Shown: positions 47,230-55,138 of the stretch, piece after piece
Position numbering within the stretch: position 1 is the stretch's first letter
Layout of the letters: each line of letters starts with the position of its first letter
Assembly: GCA_015059435.1 (NCBI GenBank)
Contig: SVAJ01000002.1
Coordinates: 124,001 to 188,000 of the forward strand
Origin: Bacillota bacterium
Lineage (GTDB): Bacteria > Bacillota_I > Bacilli_A > RF39 > UBA660
Direction of reading: 5' to 3'
Length of the DNA stretch: 64,000 nucleotides
Notes under the pieces: generated by a model
Seen by the model: only the letters and a program-made list of their open reading frames with translations
The model's database searches: none
What the model was told of the DNA's origin: nothing
Program-made: the position numbers and the translations under genes

Positions 47230-47319
47230 ATTAAATAATATGTTTAAAAATATAAAAAAGTATTTTAATAATTTTTATTTTATGATATTATTTAGTTATG
47301 GAAGATATTCTTTTTATTT

Positions 47320-47374
47320 TGTAAACAAAATGTAAATCGAACAATTGTAAAAATATGTAAAAGCAGCGTGTAAA
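47320..47374 (+). promoter_or_regulatory. array of five TGTAAA boxes
   Basis: TGTAAA occurs at 47320, 47331, 47346, 47356 and 47369, all in one orientation, in the 229-base gap between the divergent flippase and 47459 genes. Otherwise the gap holds only AT-rich DNA and an SD. A regulator-binding cluster is possible; AT bias alone is the alternative. Confidence 0.3.
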
Positions 47375-47458
47375 ATAATTTGAATATTTTAGATAAATAA
47401 TAAATATTACTTTTCATAAAAAAATGATTATGCTAGACTGATAATAGAGGTGGAACAA

Positions 47459-48472
47459 ATGAATGATTTAATGGAATTTTTAACATCAGCAGAAATAATG
47501 GTTGTATATTTAGTTGCAGCGGTGGTTGGTCTAATATGCTTAATTATTTATTTGTTTGATAGAACTTATGAAAAGAGAAGACAAAGACAAAATACTAGGG
47601 AATTGAATGCATTAGTAGAGGAAGTAAATAAAGAAATAGAGATTAGTGCAGAAGAAGAAATTCTTGACGTTCCTGTTTTAGAAAAGATACAAGAAGTAAA
47701 GGAAGAAATAATTGCTTCTGATGAAAAGGAAGAATTACCAGTAGTAGAAGATGTACAACCTGTTGTTGAACCAATAGTTGTTGAACCTGTTACTGTTGAA
47801 GAAGTACAAATTGATGAAGTAGAGAATTTAGTTTTAGAGAGTATGCCTGATGAAGAACTAGAGTATACTGATATTGAGCCTACTGTTTCTGATGCACAAG
47901 CTGAATTACAAAGATTAACTGAAACTTTAGAGCAAGCTCAAGAAGAAGCAAATAAAGCTATTGATTTAACTAGTTTTGAAGAAGAACAAGAACAAAATGC
48001 TATTATTAGTTTAGATGAATTAATGACTCGTGGAAGAGTTATGTATGAAAATGATATGTTTTCTGAATATGAAGATGAGGGAAATGAGCCAATTAGTCTA
48101 GCTGATTTAGAAGCTCAATTTAATAAAGAAGAAGTTTCTGTAGTAGAGGAAATAAAAGAAGAAATAATTGCTTCTGATAATAAGGAAGAGCTAACAGTTG
48201 TAGAAGAAATACAACCTATAGTTCAAGAGCAACTTACTTTAGATGATTTTAATACTGTTAAGGTACCACATATTACTAATAATATCGAACATCGTAAATT
48301 TAAAAGTAGTCCTGTTATATCTCCAGTATATGGAATAGAGAAGACAGAAGTAGCTTCTGTTAATAATATGGAACTTGAAAATACTGCTAATTATGAGAAA
48401 TTAGATGCAGAGATTAAGAAAACTAATGAATTCTTAATGACACTCAGAGAATTACAAAAAAATTTAGATTAG
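47459..48472 (+). CDS. membrane-anchored acidic coiled-coil protein
   Basis: One N-terminal membrane helix (EIMVVYLVAAVVGLICLIIYLF) is followed by a basic patch (YEKRRQRQNTR) and a ~280-residue very acidic cytoplasmic tail of Glu/Val-rich repeats. A near-duplicate segment occurs twice: KEEIIASDEKEELPVVEDVQP and KEEIIASDNKEELTVVEEIQP. A coiled-coil stretch (AELQRLTETLEQAQEEANKA) lies between them. The anchor-plus-acidic-tail plan recalls division scaffolds such as EzrA or ZipA-like proteins, but there is no clear homology. Start ATG 47459 after agaggtgg. Function unknown. Confidence 0.7.
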   Translation: MNDLMEFLTSAEIMVVYLVAAVVGLICLIIYLFDRTYEKRRQRQNTRELNALVEEVNKEIEISAEEEILDVPVLEKIQEVKEEIIASDEKEELPVVEDVQPVVEPIVVEPVTVEEVQIDEVENLVLESMPDEELEYTDIEPTVSDAQAELQRLTETLEQAQEEANKAIDLTSFEEEQEQNAIISLDELMTRGRVMYENDMFSEYEDEGNEPISLADLEAQFNKEEVSVVEEIKEEIIASDNKEELTVVEEIQPIVQEQLTLDDFNTVKVPHITNNIEHRKFKSSPVISPVYGIEKTEVASVNNMELENTANYEKLDAEIKKTNEFLMTLRELQKNLD

Positions 48473-48492
48473 CTTCATAGAAGCTTTTTTTT
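48471..48492 (+). terminator. intrinsic terminator
   Basis: Hairpin agcttc/gaagct with loop ATA and nine T. Confidence 0.85.
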
Positions 48493-48520
48493 TGACTTTT
48501 TTAGTGATTTGTGGTATAAT
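48492..48520 (+). promoter_or_regulatory. promoter of laccase-domain gene
   Basis: TTGACT, 17-base spacer, TATAAT. The 21 bases agtgatttgtggtataatatg (48503-48523) are identical to 54522-54542. Confidence 0.75.
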
Positions 48521-48550
48521 ATGGGCATTAATTTGAAGGGGGATTCAAAT

Positions 48551-49363
48551 ATGAGAAATGGTTATGTACGTTATGTTGAAACTGGAAATAAATATGGTAA
48601 TATGAATACTGCTAAAGCTTTTTATCCTGAAGATTATACTGCTGAAGATAGAAAGAGAGCTTTTAATGAGCATAGGTTAGCAGCAGCTTCTGATTATGGA
48701 TTTAAACCTTATATGACATTTATGGCATCACAAGTAAATAAAGATGGTTCATATAAAGTTTTAGATGAAGAATATGTTTCACAATATACTGATGGTTGGG
48801 ATGCGGATATTGATGAAGATATTTTAATAGTCACTGAAAAAACACCAGAGATAGTAATTGGTCATCCAGTTGCTGATTGTCCTGTTGTTATGATGACAGA
48901 TGTTAGAAATGGTGTTTCTGCTATAGGACATTGTAGTGGTGAAATGATAGATAAGAAATTACCTATGATGATTGCAGATGCACTAGTTGATTATTGTGGA
49001 AGTAATGATGATGAAATTTGTACATTTGTTAGTGCTTGTGCTGGACCAAATTGGACATATGATAGTTATCCAAAATGGGCTACTGATATGAAAATGTGGG
49101 AAAAAGGTATTTACTGCGGTGAAGATGGTCTTTTCCATATAGATTTAAGAAAAGTAATTGCTTCTCAATTAATGGATAGAAAAATAATTACTAATTCAGT
49201 ATTTAGTAAAATAGATACAATTAGTGATCCAAGATTTTATTCAAATGCGGCAGCTAGTCCTAATGGATTAAATATGCCTGAAAAGGCTGGAAGAAACTTT
49301 TCTGGACTATTTTATAAATCAAAAGTATTAGAAAAGACTAAAACTAATGGTTTTTCTAAATAA
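48551..49363 (+). CDS. laccase-domain (YfiH/YlmD family) protein
   Basis: Belongs to the Cu-oxidase_4/YfiH family, now known in several bacteria and mammals (LACC1) to act on purine nucleosides or on peptidoglycan precursors. The core motif is VIGHPVADCPVVMMTD, and the second site reads IGHCSGEMIDKKLPMMI where the family usually has HAGWRG. VSACAGPNWTYDSY (the PGI..CCYEV-like strand) follows. The replaced HAGWRG makes the metal site atypical. 270 aa is normal. Start ATG 48551 after aaggggga. Confidence 0.72.
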   Translation: MRNGYVRYVETGNKYGNMNTAKAFYPEDYTAEDRKRAFNEHRLAAASDYGFKPYMTFMASQVNKDGSYKVLDEEYVSQYTDGWDADIDEDILIVTEKTPEIVIGHPVADCPVVMMTDVRNGVSAIGHCSGEMIDKKLPMMIADALVDYCGSNDDEICTFVSACAGPNWTYDSYPKWATDMKMWEKGIYCGEDGLFHIDLRKVIASQLMDRKIITNSVFSKIDTISDPRFYSNAAASPNGLNMPEKAGRNFSGLFYKSKVLEKTKTNGFSK

Positions 49364-49378
49364 AATAGTAAAAAGTTG

Positions 49379-49407
49379 TTGACAAATAAGGTTAAAACAC
49401 ATATAAT
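49379..49407 (+). promoter_or_regulatory. consensus promoter of the infC operon
   Basis: TTGACA, 17-base spacer, TATAAT: a perfect sigma-A promoter. Confidence 0.92.
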
Positions 49408-49413
49408 TATAGC

Positions 49414-49541
49414 AGTTGAGAAAAAAGGAAAGCGATTTATATCCACCTGATCGGCGAATAGCGATAGGTAAAAAGCCAAATTAATTAATAATATAATTGG
49501 GTTTTTAAGTGGGTATAAGATTATATCCACTTTTCTTTTTC
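49414..49541 (+). promoter_or_regulatory. infC-rpmI-rplT leader with competing hairpins (L20-leader-like)
   Basis: An untranslated leader between the promoter and infC. ttatatccac occurs twice, at 49437-49446 and 49521-49530. agtgggtataa (49508-49518) can pair with either copy (one G-U). Pairing with the downstream copy forms a hairpin (agtgggtat/atatccact) followed by ttttctttttc, a terminator. Pairing with the upstream copy would prevent it. L20-controlled leaders are known before infC operons in Firmicutes, and the position fits. Confidence 0.75.
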
Positions 49542-49564
49542 TTAAGAATATGGAGGTGTTAGAT

Positions 49565-50092
49565 ATCGCAAAGAATAATAATAACATGTTGATTAATGAT
49601 AAGATTCGTGCTCGTGAGGTTTTAGTAATAGGACCTAATGGAGAACAAGTTGGTGTTAAGCCTATTGAAGATGCACTTACACTTGCATCATATGCGGCAC
49701 TTGACTTAGTTTTAATAAGTCCAAATGCTAATCCACCTGTTTGTAAAGTAATGGATTATAATAAATTCCGTTATGAGAAACAGAAAAAAGAAAAAGAAGC
49801 TTTAAAAAAACAAAAAGCTAATCGTTCTGAGTTAAAAGAATATCGTTTATCACCAGTTATTGATGTTGGAGATTTTGAAACTAAATTAAAAAATGCAACT
49901 AAGTATTTACAAAAAGGTGATCGTATAAAACTTACAATTCGTTTTAAAGGTCGTCAAATGGCTCATACTGATTTAGGAAAAGATGTCATGGACCGTTTCA
50001 TCGAGAGAGTTTCAGAGTTTGCGGATGTTTTAGAAAAACCTAAGTTAGATGGTAGAACAATGACTTGCGTTCTAGTACCAAAGAAAAAATAG
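49565..50092 (+). CDS. infC: translation initiation factor IF-3 (AUC start)
   Basis: IF-3 binds 30S and checks the start codon. The core is clear: NDKIRAREVLVIGPNGEQVGVKPIEDALTLA, then PPVCKVMDYNKFRYEKQKKEKEA and KLTIRFKGRQMAHTDLG. The only good SD is GGAGGTG (49552-49558); 6 bases later stands ATC at 49565, in frame. The ATG at 49550 overlaps the SD itself and the ATG at 49586 has no SD. A non-AUG (AUU/AUC-type) start is a known trait of infC and gives autoregulation, so AUC is preferred. Product about 175 aa, normal length. Confidence 0.9.
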   Translation: MAKNNNNMLINDKIRAREVLVIGPNGEQVGVKPIEDALTLASYAALDLVLISPNANPPVCKVMDYNKFRYEKQKKEKEALKKQKANRSELKEYRLSPVIDVGDFETKLKNATKYLQKGDRIKLTIRFKGRQMAHTDLGKDVMDRFIERVSEFADVLEKPKLDGRTMTCVLVPKKK

Positions 50093-50111
50093 AGAGTAGG
50101 AGGATTTAATT

Positions 50112-50297
50112 ATGCCAAAAATTAAAACACATAAGGGAACAGCTAAAGTTGTTAAAAAACGTAAAAATGATTACGTAATTGGAAGACCAGGAAGTCGTCA
50201 TAATACTGGAGACAAACCTGCAAGCGCAAATAGAAAGAATAGAAAAGGATCTAGTTTATCAAAAGCTGATCAAAACAGATTAAAGAACATTATCTAA
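50112..50297 (+). CDS. rpmI: 50S ribosomal protein L35
   Basis: A 61-residue very basic protein: MPKIKTHKGTAKVVKKR, RPGSRHNTGDKPASANRKNRKG. Normal for L35. SD aggagga. Second gene of the infC-rpmI-rplT operon. Confidence 0.95.
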   Translation: MPKIKTHKGTAKVVKKRKNDYVIGRPGSRHNTGDKPASANRKNRKGSSLSKADQNRLKNII

Positions 50298-50322
50298 TTA
50301 TTAAGAAGGAGGAAATAGAAAA

Positions 50323-50925
50323 ATGGCAAGAGTAAAAAATGGAGCAGTTACAAAAGCTCGTCATAAGAAAGTATTAAAACAAGCTAAAGGTTATTTTGGA
50401 AGTAAACATAGATTATATAAAACTGCCAAAGAACAATTAATGCATTCAGGACAATATGCATTCAGAGATAGAAAACAAAGAAAGAGAGATTTCAGAAAGT
50501 TATGGATAACTAGAATTAATGCTGCATGTAGATTAAATGATATTAGTTATTCAAGATTCATTGAAGGATTAACTAAAGCTGGTGTTGAAGTTAACCGTAA
50601 AATGTTATCTGAAATAGCAATTAATGATCCAAAAATGTTTAGTAAATTTGTAGAAATTGCTAAAGATGGAAAAGCTGGAAAAATTAAGAGAGCAGAAGAA
50701 GTTGCTGGTAATGAAGTAACTGTTAAGACAGCTACTGCTAAGAAAGCAGCTACTAAAACTACTGCTAAAAAAGAAACAGCTAAAAAAGAAGTAAAAGAAG
50801 AAAAGGTTAGTGTAGATTATTCTAAAATGACAGTAGCAGAATTAAAAGAAGCTGCAAAAGCAGCTGGTATTAAAGGTGCTACTACTATGAAAAAAGCTGA
50901 ATTAGTTGAAGCTTTATCTAAATAA
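50323..50925 (+). CDS. rplT: 50S ribosomal protein L20 with Rho_N/HeH-like C-terminal extension
   Basis: The L20 core (residues 1-119) is complete: [33 protein letters not shown] ... [20 protein letters not shown] ... [33 protein letters not shown]. Normal L20 ends at about 118. Here it continues with a Lys/Ala/Thr/Glu-rich linker and a final ~37-residue module [32 protein letters not shown]. This fits the Rho_N/HeH (helix-extended-loop-helix) pattern and is nearly the same as the end of S2 (rpsB) next door. SD aaggagga. Confidence 0.96.
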   Translation: MARVKNGAVTKARHKKVLKQAKGYFGSKHRLYKTAKEQLMHSGQYAFRDRKQRKRDFRKLWITRINAACRLNDISYSRFIEGLTKAGVEVNRKMLSEIAINDPKMFSKFVEIAKDGKAGKIKRAEEVAGNEVTVKTATAKKAATKTTAKKETAKKEVKEEKVSVDYSKMTVAELKEAAKAAGIKGATTMKKAELVEALSK

Positions 50926-50949
50926 AAATAAACATATTGGTGAATTTAT

Positions 50950-50981
50950 ATATCTAGTGCCTACGGGTGATATATATTAGA
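50950..50981 (+). promoter_or_regulatory. hairpin in the rpsB leader
   Basis: tatatatc/gatatata arms with a 14-base loop (tagtgcctacgggt), in the 88-base gap between rplT and rpsB. There is no U-run, so it is not a terminator; rplT and rpsB may be co-transcribed. A ribosomal-protein autoregulatory site is possible. Confidence 0.45.
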
Positions 50982-51013
50982 AACTAATAGAAGAAAAACG
51001 AAGGAGAAAATAT

Positions 51014-51955
51014 ATGACAATAGTATCAATGAATTATTTATTAGAAGCTGGTGTTCATTTTGGACATCAAAAAAGAAGATGGAATCCTAAAATGAAGGAA
51101 TACATCTATACAACAAGAGATGACATTTATATAATCGATTTACAAAAAACAGTTAAGAAATTAGAAGAAGCTTATGCTGCTGCTAAGAAAATTGCAGAAG
51201 ATGGTGGAAAATTCTTATTTGTAGGAACTAAGAAACAAGCTCAAGAAGCTGCTGAAGAAAGTGCTACAAGAACTGGAATGTATTTTGTAAATGAAAGATG
51301 GTTAGGTGGAACTTTAACTAACTTTAGAACTATCCGTTCAAGAATTAAGAGAATGGATGATATTGATAAAATGGAAACTGATGGAACATTTGAAATGTTA
51401 CCAAAAAAAGAAGTTATCAAAATTAAAAAGGAATATGCAAAACTTGATAAAAACTTAAGAGGTATTCGTGAAATGAAGAAAATGCCTCAAGCTATGATTA
51501 TTGTAGATCCTCGTAAAGAAGAAAATGCAATTAAAGAAGCTCGTATTTTAGGTATTCCAGTATTTGGTATCGTAGATACTAACTGTGATCCAGATTTAGT
51601 AGATTATGTAATTCCTGGTAATGATGATGCAGTTCGTTCTGTTAAATTATTAATTGGAGTTTTAACTAATGCTATCGCAGAAGCTAATGGAAATGAAGTA
51701 ATTGATTATATCAATGAAGATGATAAATCAAAAGCTAAAGCAGATAAGAAACCTGCTAAAAAAGAAGTAAAAGAAACAGTTGTAGAAGAAGTTAAAGAAG
51801 AAAAAGTAGAAGTTAAGGAAGAAGTTAAAACTTCTGAAAATACTGATTTAAATTCATTAACTTTAGCTGATTTAAAAGCAAAAGCTAAAGAAGCTGGAGT
51901 TAAAGGTTATTCTACAATGAAAAAAGCTGAAATTATTGAAGCATTATCTAAATAA
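51014..51955 (+). CDS. rpsB: 30S ribosomal protein S2 with Rho_N/HeH-like C-terminal extension
   Basis: The S2 core is intact: [41 protein letters not shown] ... [36 protein letters not shown] ... [53 protein letters not shown]. Normal S2 is about 230-240 aa; this has 313. A Lys/Glu/Val-rich linker leads to [35 protein letters not shown], homologous to the L20 tail. SD aaggaga. Followed by tsf. Confidence 0.96.
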   Translation: MTIVSMNYLLEAGVHFGHQKRRWNPKMKEYIYTTRDDIYIIDLQKTVKKLEEAYAAAKKIAEDGGKFLFVGTKKQAQEAAEESATRTGMYFVNERWLGGTLTNFRTIRSRIKRMDDIDKMETDGTFEMLPKKEVIKIKKEYAKLDKNLRGIREMKKMPQAMIIVDPRKEENAIKEARILGIPVFGIVDTNCDPDLVDYVIPGNDDAVRSVKLLIGVLTNAIAEANGNEVIDYINEDDKSKAKADKKPAKKEVKETVVEEVKEEKVEVKEEVKTSENTDLNSLTLADLKAKAKEAGVKGYSTMKKAEIIEALSK

Positions 51956-51966
51956 TTATGATAGAA

Positions 51967-52005
51967 TATAAATAGGAGGGTGGAAGGGATTCCCTCTTAT
52001 TTTGT
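51967..52005 (+). promoter_or_regulatory. hairpin between rpsB and tsf
   Basis: gaggg/ccctc arms within aggagggtggaagggattccctcttatttt, with some T after it. It may be a weak terminator or an RNA-processing site that lowers tsf relative to rpsB. Confidence 0.45.
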
Positions 52006-52033
52006 ATATAAGTAAAAACAAGGAGGATTTAAA

Positions 52034-52909
52034 ATGATTAAAGCAAGTGATGTAAAAGAATTAAGAGAAAAAACTGGAGCTGGAATGCTTGATTGTAAAA
52101 AAGCATTAGAAGCTACTAGTGGTGATATGGAAAAAGCGATTGATTGGCTAAGAGAAAAAGGTATTTCAAAAGCAGCTAAGAAAGAATCAAGAATTGCTGC
52201 TGAAGGTTTATGCCAAATTAAATATGAAGGTAACAAAGCAGTTATAGTAGAAGTTAATTCTGAAACTGATTTCGTTGCTAAGAATGAAGAATTTACAACT
52301 TTTGTAGATTATTTAACAGATATTATTTTAAATAATGATTTAAAAACTAATGAAGATGTTTTAAATTTTGAAGATGGTGGAGAAAAAATCTCTGATAAAG
52401 TAATAGCTTTAACTTCAAAAATTGGAGAAAAAATTAGTTTTAGACGTTTCGCTGTAGTAGAAAAGAACGATGGTGAAGTATTTGGATCTTATAAACATAT
52501 GGGTGGTAAGATTGGTGCTTTAGTAGTTGTTAATGGTACTAGTGAAGAAGTTGCTAAAGATGTTGCTATGCACGTAGCTGCTATGAATCCAACTGCTTTA
52601 AATAGAAATGAAGTTCCAGCAGAAGATGTTGAAAGAGAATCTCATGTTATTAAAGAACAAGTTATGGCTGAAGGAAAACCTGCAGAAATAGCTGAAAAAA
52701 TGGTTGTTGGAAGACTTAATAAATTCTATAAAGAAATTTGTTTAGAAGAACAAGCATTTATTAAAGATGATAAAAAGACAGTTGCAGATTATGTTAAAGA
52801 TAATGGGGGATCTATTGTTTCAATGACAAGATTTGCTGTTGGTGAAGGAATAGAAAAGAAAGAAGAAGATTTTGCTAGCGAAGTAATGAGTCAAATTCAA
52901 AATTCATAA
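52034..52909 (+). CDS. tsf: elongation factor Ts
   Basis: The guanine-nucleotide exchange factor of EF-Tu. KASDVKELREKTGAGMLDCKKALEATSGDMEKAIDWLREKGISKAAKKESRIAAEGL is the UBA-like start, followed by VEVNSETDFVAKNEEF and AMHVAAMNP. 291 aa is normal. SD aaggagga. pyrH, usually next in Bacilli, is missing; frr is 2.2 kb downstream. Confidence 0.97.
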   Translation: MIKASDVKELREKTGAGMLDCKKALEATSGDMEKAIDWLREKGISKAAKKESRIAAEGLCQIKYEGNKAVIVEVNSETDFVAKNEEFTTFVDYLTDIILNNDLKTNEDVLNFEDGGEKISDKVIALTSKIGEKISFRRFAVVEKNDGEVFGSYKHMGGKIGALVVVNGTSEEVAKDVAMHVAAMNPTALNRNEVPAEDVERESHVIKEQVMAEGKPAEIAEKMVVGRLNKFYKEICLEEQAFIKDDKKTVADYVKDNGGSIVSMTRFAVGEGIEKKEEDFASEVMSQIQNS

Positions 52910-52927
52910 TTTTTAATAGAGGTAGTT

Positions 52928-53500
52928 ATGAAAAAAGTAGTTTTCCTATTAATGGTATTTATTAGTGTGCTATTTATAAGTGGATGTGAAGTTAAGAAAA
53001 CAGAAGAAGTAACTGATGCAGAAAAGTTTGCTTCAGAATATTCTGTTGATAGTGATAATCCATTTAAATATACTAGTATTTCTAAAGTTTTAGATATATT
53101 TGAAAATGGTACAGGTATTATTTTCTTTGCTGATTCTGATTGTGATTGGTGTGTTGCTACTGCTAAAGTATTTACAGATGCACTTAACTATAAGAATGTA
53201 GAAAAGGTTTATTATTATAATCCAAAGAGTATTCGTGATAAGAATACTAAGAATTATAAAAAACTTATTAAGATTATTGAAGAGTATGTTGAAAAAAATG
53301 AGGATGATGAACCTTATTTATATTTACCAGATATTTACTTTGTAAAGAATGGTAAGATTATAGGTCATAATAATGATACTGCTACTATGGGTGGTACTGT
53401 AGATGAAGCATTATCTAAAAAAACAAAGAAAGAATTAAAAGATAAATACTTAGAATTAATTAGTGAATATAATGCAAAAGAATGCTCTAGCGCATGCTAG
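52928..53500 (+). CDS. thioredoxin-like lipoprotein
   Basis: A lipobox FISGC follows a typical signal (Cys ~20), so the protein is tethered outside the membrane. The core has a thioredoxin-like active site FFADSDCDWCVATAKVF (CDWC) in the expected strand-helix position, then YLPDIYFVKNGKIIGHNNDT, where the family's cis-Pro region would be (LPDIYFV). 190 aa. It may form or reduce disulfides in exported proteins; the Cys-rich prepilin-like proteins are candidate clients (inference). Directly after tsf, SD agaggtagt. Confidence 0.82.
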   Translation: MKKVVFLLMVFISVLFISGCEVKKTEEVTDAEKFASEYSVDSDNPFKYTSISKVLDIFENGTGIIFFADSDCDWCVATAKVFTDALNYKNVEKVYYYNPKSIRDKNTKNYKKLIKIIEEYVEKNEDDEPYLYLPDIYFVKNGKIIGHNNDTATMGGTVDEALSKKTKKELKDKYLELISEYNAKECSSAC

Positions 53501-53514
53501 AGATTCTTTTTTTT
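53480..53514 (+). terminator. intrinsic terminator
   Basis: GC-rich stem ctctagc/gctagag with a gcat loop and a long T-run, overlapping the stop. Confidence 0.92.
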
Positions 53515-53601
53515 ATTTACGTAAATATAAATTATAATATTTAATTACTATTGACGATATTATTTTTTAGATTTATATTAGTGATATTAGGAGGAAAGAG
53601 T

Positions 53602-54450
53602 ATGGAAGAAATTTTAGAAGAAAAGAAAAAATCAAAGAAAGGTGGAGTTATAGCTTTAGTTATAGTTTTAGTATTGGTTATTTTAGGATTAGTTGGATAT
53701 ATTTGTTATGACAAAGGATTAATCTTAAATAAAAAGATTGAAAGTACTGAAAATGGAACTACAAAAGTAGAGAAGGAAGAAACTAAAACATTAGATGTTT
53801 ATAGTGATCTTGTTCAAGATAGTTTTGATCGTTTAACAAGTTGGATTGCTAGATGTGATGATCCTAAGACTATTTATTTTAAATCATCAAAAGTTGTAGC
53901 ATCAGATATTAAAAATGAATATGCTTTTGCACTTGCTGATAAGAATTTCTATGATAGAAAAACTACTATTGAAGCTAGTGAATATGAAAAATTAGTAGCA
54001 GATTATTTTGGAAAAGATTATAAGTTTGAACATACTAATTATACAGGAGAAATGTGTACTCCTCATGCATATAAAAAAGAAACTAACCAATATGTTTTGC
54101 AAGAGACTGCTTGTGGATGTACAACTGGACCTAATATGCGAATTTTAACTAGAATAGCATCAGCAGAATTAAAAGGTGATCAATTAACTTTAACTATTAA
54201 GGCATTATTCCCTGGTACTGCTGCTAGTGAAGTAAATAGTAAAGGTTATACTAAATATTTTAGTGATGCAGATCATAAAAATGCTATAGAAGATATCGAA
54301 TATACTAGTAATGGTTATTCACAAGAACCTAGTGAATATTATCCAGTTCAGAGTGATTCTACTTATGCAAAGGGTGGAACATTTAAGTTTGTTATGAAGA
54401 AGAATGCTAATGATAAGTATTCATTTGTTTCTTCAGAACCAGTAAAATAA
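53602..54450 (+). CDS. membrane-anchored extracellular protein, unknown (282 aa)
   Basis: A short cytosolic Lys/Glu-rich start, one membrane helix (GGVIALVIVLVLVILGLVGYICY), then a ~240-residue outer domain. The outer domain has paired Cys (MCTPHAYKKETNQYVLQETACGCTTGP), which suggests disulfides, and long beta-strands (QLTLTIKALFP, GTFKFVMKKNANDKYSFVSS). Resembles many single-pass Firmicutes proteins of unknown role. Start ATG 53602 after taggaggaaag; the longer frame upstream has no SD. Confidence 0.7.
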   Translation: MEEILEEKKKSKKGGVIALVIVLVLVILGLVGYICYDKGLILNKKIESTENGTTKVEKEETKTLDVYSDLVQDSFDRLTSWIARCDDPKTIYFKSSKVVASDIKNEYAFALADKNFYDRKTTIEASEYEKLVADYFGKDYKFEHTNYTGEMCTPHAYKKETNQYVLQETACGCTTGPNMRILTRIASAELKGDQLTLTIKALFPGTAASEVNSKGYTKYFSDADHKNAIEDIEYTSNGYSQEPSEYYPVQSDSTYAKGGTFKFVMKKNANDKYSFVSSEPVK

Positions 54451-54472
54451 AAGTGTTGTATAACACTTTTTT
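54449..54472 (+). terminator. intrinsic terminator
   Basis: Hairpin aaagtgtt/aacacttt plus T-run after the stop. Confidence 0.85.
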
Positions 54473-54521
54473 AATTTTACATTTACTTTACACTTTGTAC
54501 ATTTTATAACTGTTATTTTTG

Positions 54522-54542
54522 AGTGATTTGTGGTATAATATG
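54522..54542 (+). promoter_or_regulatory. promoter (TGg-TATAAT) shared with 48503-48523
   Basis: 21 identical bases ending TATAATATG. No strong -35 is visible here, so the extended TG element likely matters. Confidence 0.55.
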
Positions 54543-54559
54543 CCTTGCAGGTGATGAAT

Positions 54560-55054
54560 ATGGGTAAAAATATTAATGAATCTATAGAAAAATTAGATAA
54601 GCAAATAGAAAAGTTATCTTCAAATAAATATGATGATAATCTTCCTAAAATGTCTAAAAAAGAGTTGAGTAGAAAAGTAAAACTTGCTAAACTTGATGAA
54701 GAAATAGAAAGAAATAAGAAGAAAAATAAATCTATAAAATCAAGTGATTCAGTTACAACAAAAACTATTAACTTAGAAGACGTTAAAAAAGAGATTAATG
54801 ATAGTAAAAATAAGACAATTACTAAATTAAGTGTTTCAAATACTAAACCAATTAAAAAAACAAGTAAAATTGTTAGTAAAGCTTCTAAATTAAAAGAAGA
54901 TTTAAAAGTAGAAACTATAAATAAAAAAGAATTAATTAATGAAGTTTTAGATAATCAAACTGAAGTTGATAAGTTAATTAAATTACTGACTAAAGTTTTT
55001 ACTATATTAATTAGTTTGCTTGTAATATTATTTATGATTGTATGTTTTATATAA
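54560..55054 (+). CDS. C-terminal tail-anchored Lys-rich protein
   Basis: About 140 residues of Lys/Asp/Ser-rich helical and low-complexity sequence (ESIEKLDKQIEKLSSNK, SKKELSRKVKLAKLDEEIERNKKKN), followed by one membrane helix at the extreme C-terminus (VFTILISLLVILFMIVCFI). So it should be a cytoplasmic, tail-anchored protein. No known domain. Start ATG 54560 after caggtgat; an upstream TTG is less likely. Function unknown. Confidence 0.65.
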   Translation: MGKNINESIEKLDKQIEKLSSNKYDDNLPKMSKKELSRKVKLAKLDEEIERNKKKNKSIKSSDSVTTKTINLEDVKKEINDSKNKTITKLSVSNTKPIKKTSKIVSKASKLKEDLKVETINKKELINEVLDNQTEVDKLIKLLTKVFTILISLLVILFMIVCFI

Positions 55055-55060
55055 AATTAA

Positions 55061-55086
55061 AAAAGTACTTATTATAGTACTTTTTT
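55061..55086 (+). terminator. intrinsic terminator
   Basis: Hairpin aaaagtact/agtactttt with T-run. Confidence 0.88.
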
Positions 55087-55138
55087 CTTTATTTTAAGGC
55101 TATTATATTATATAATTATAACGAGGAGAGATGAATTA

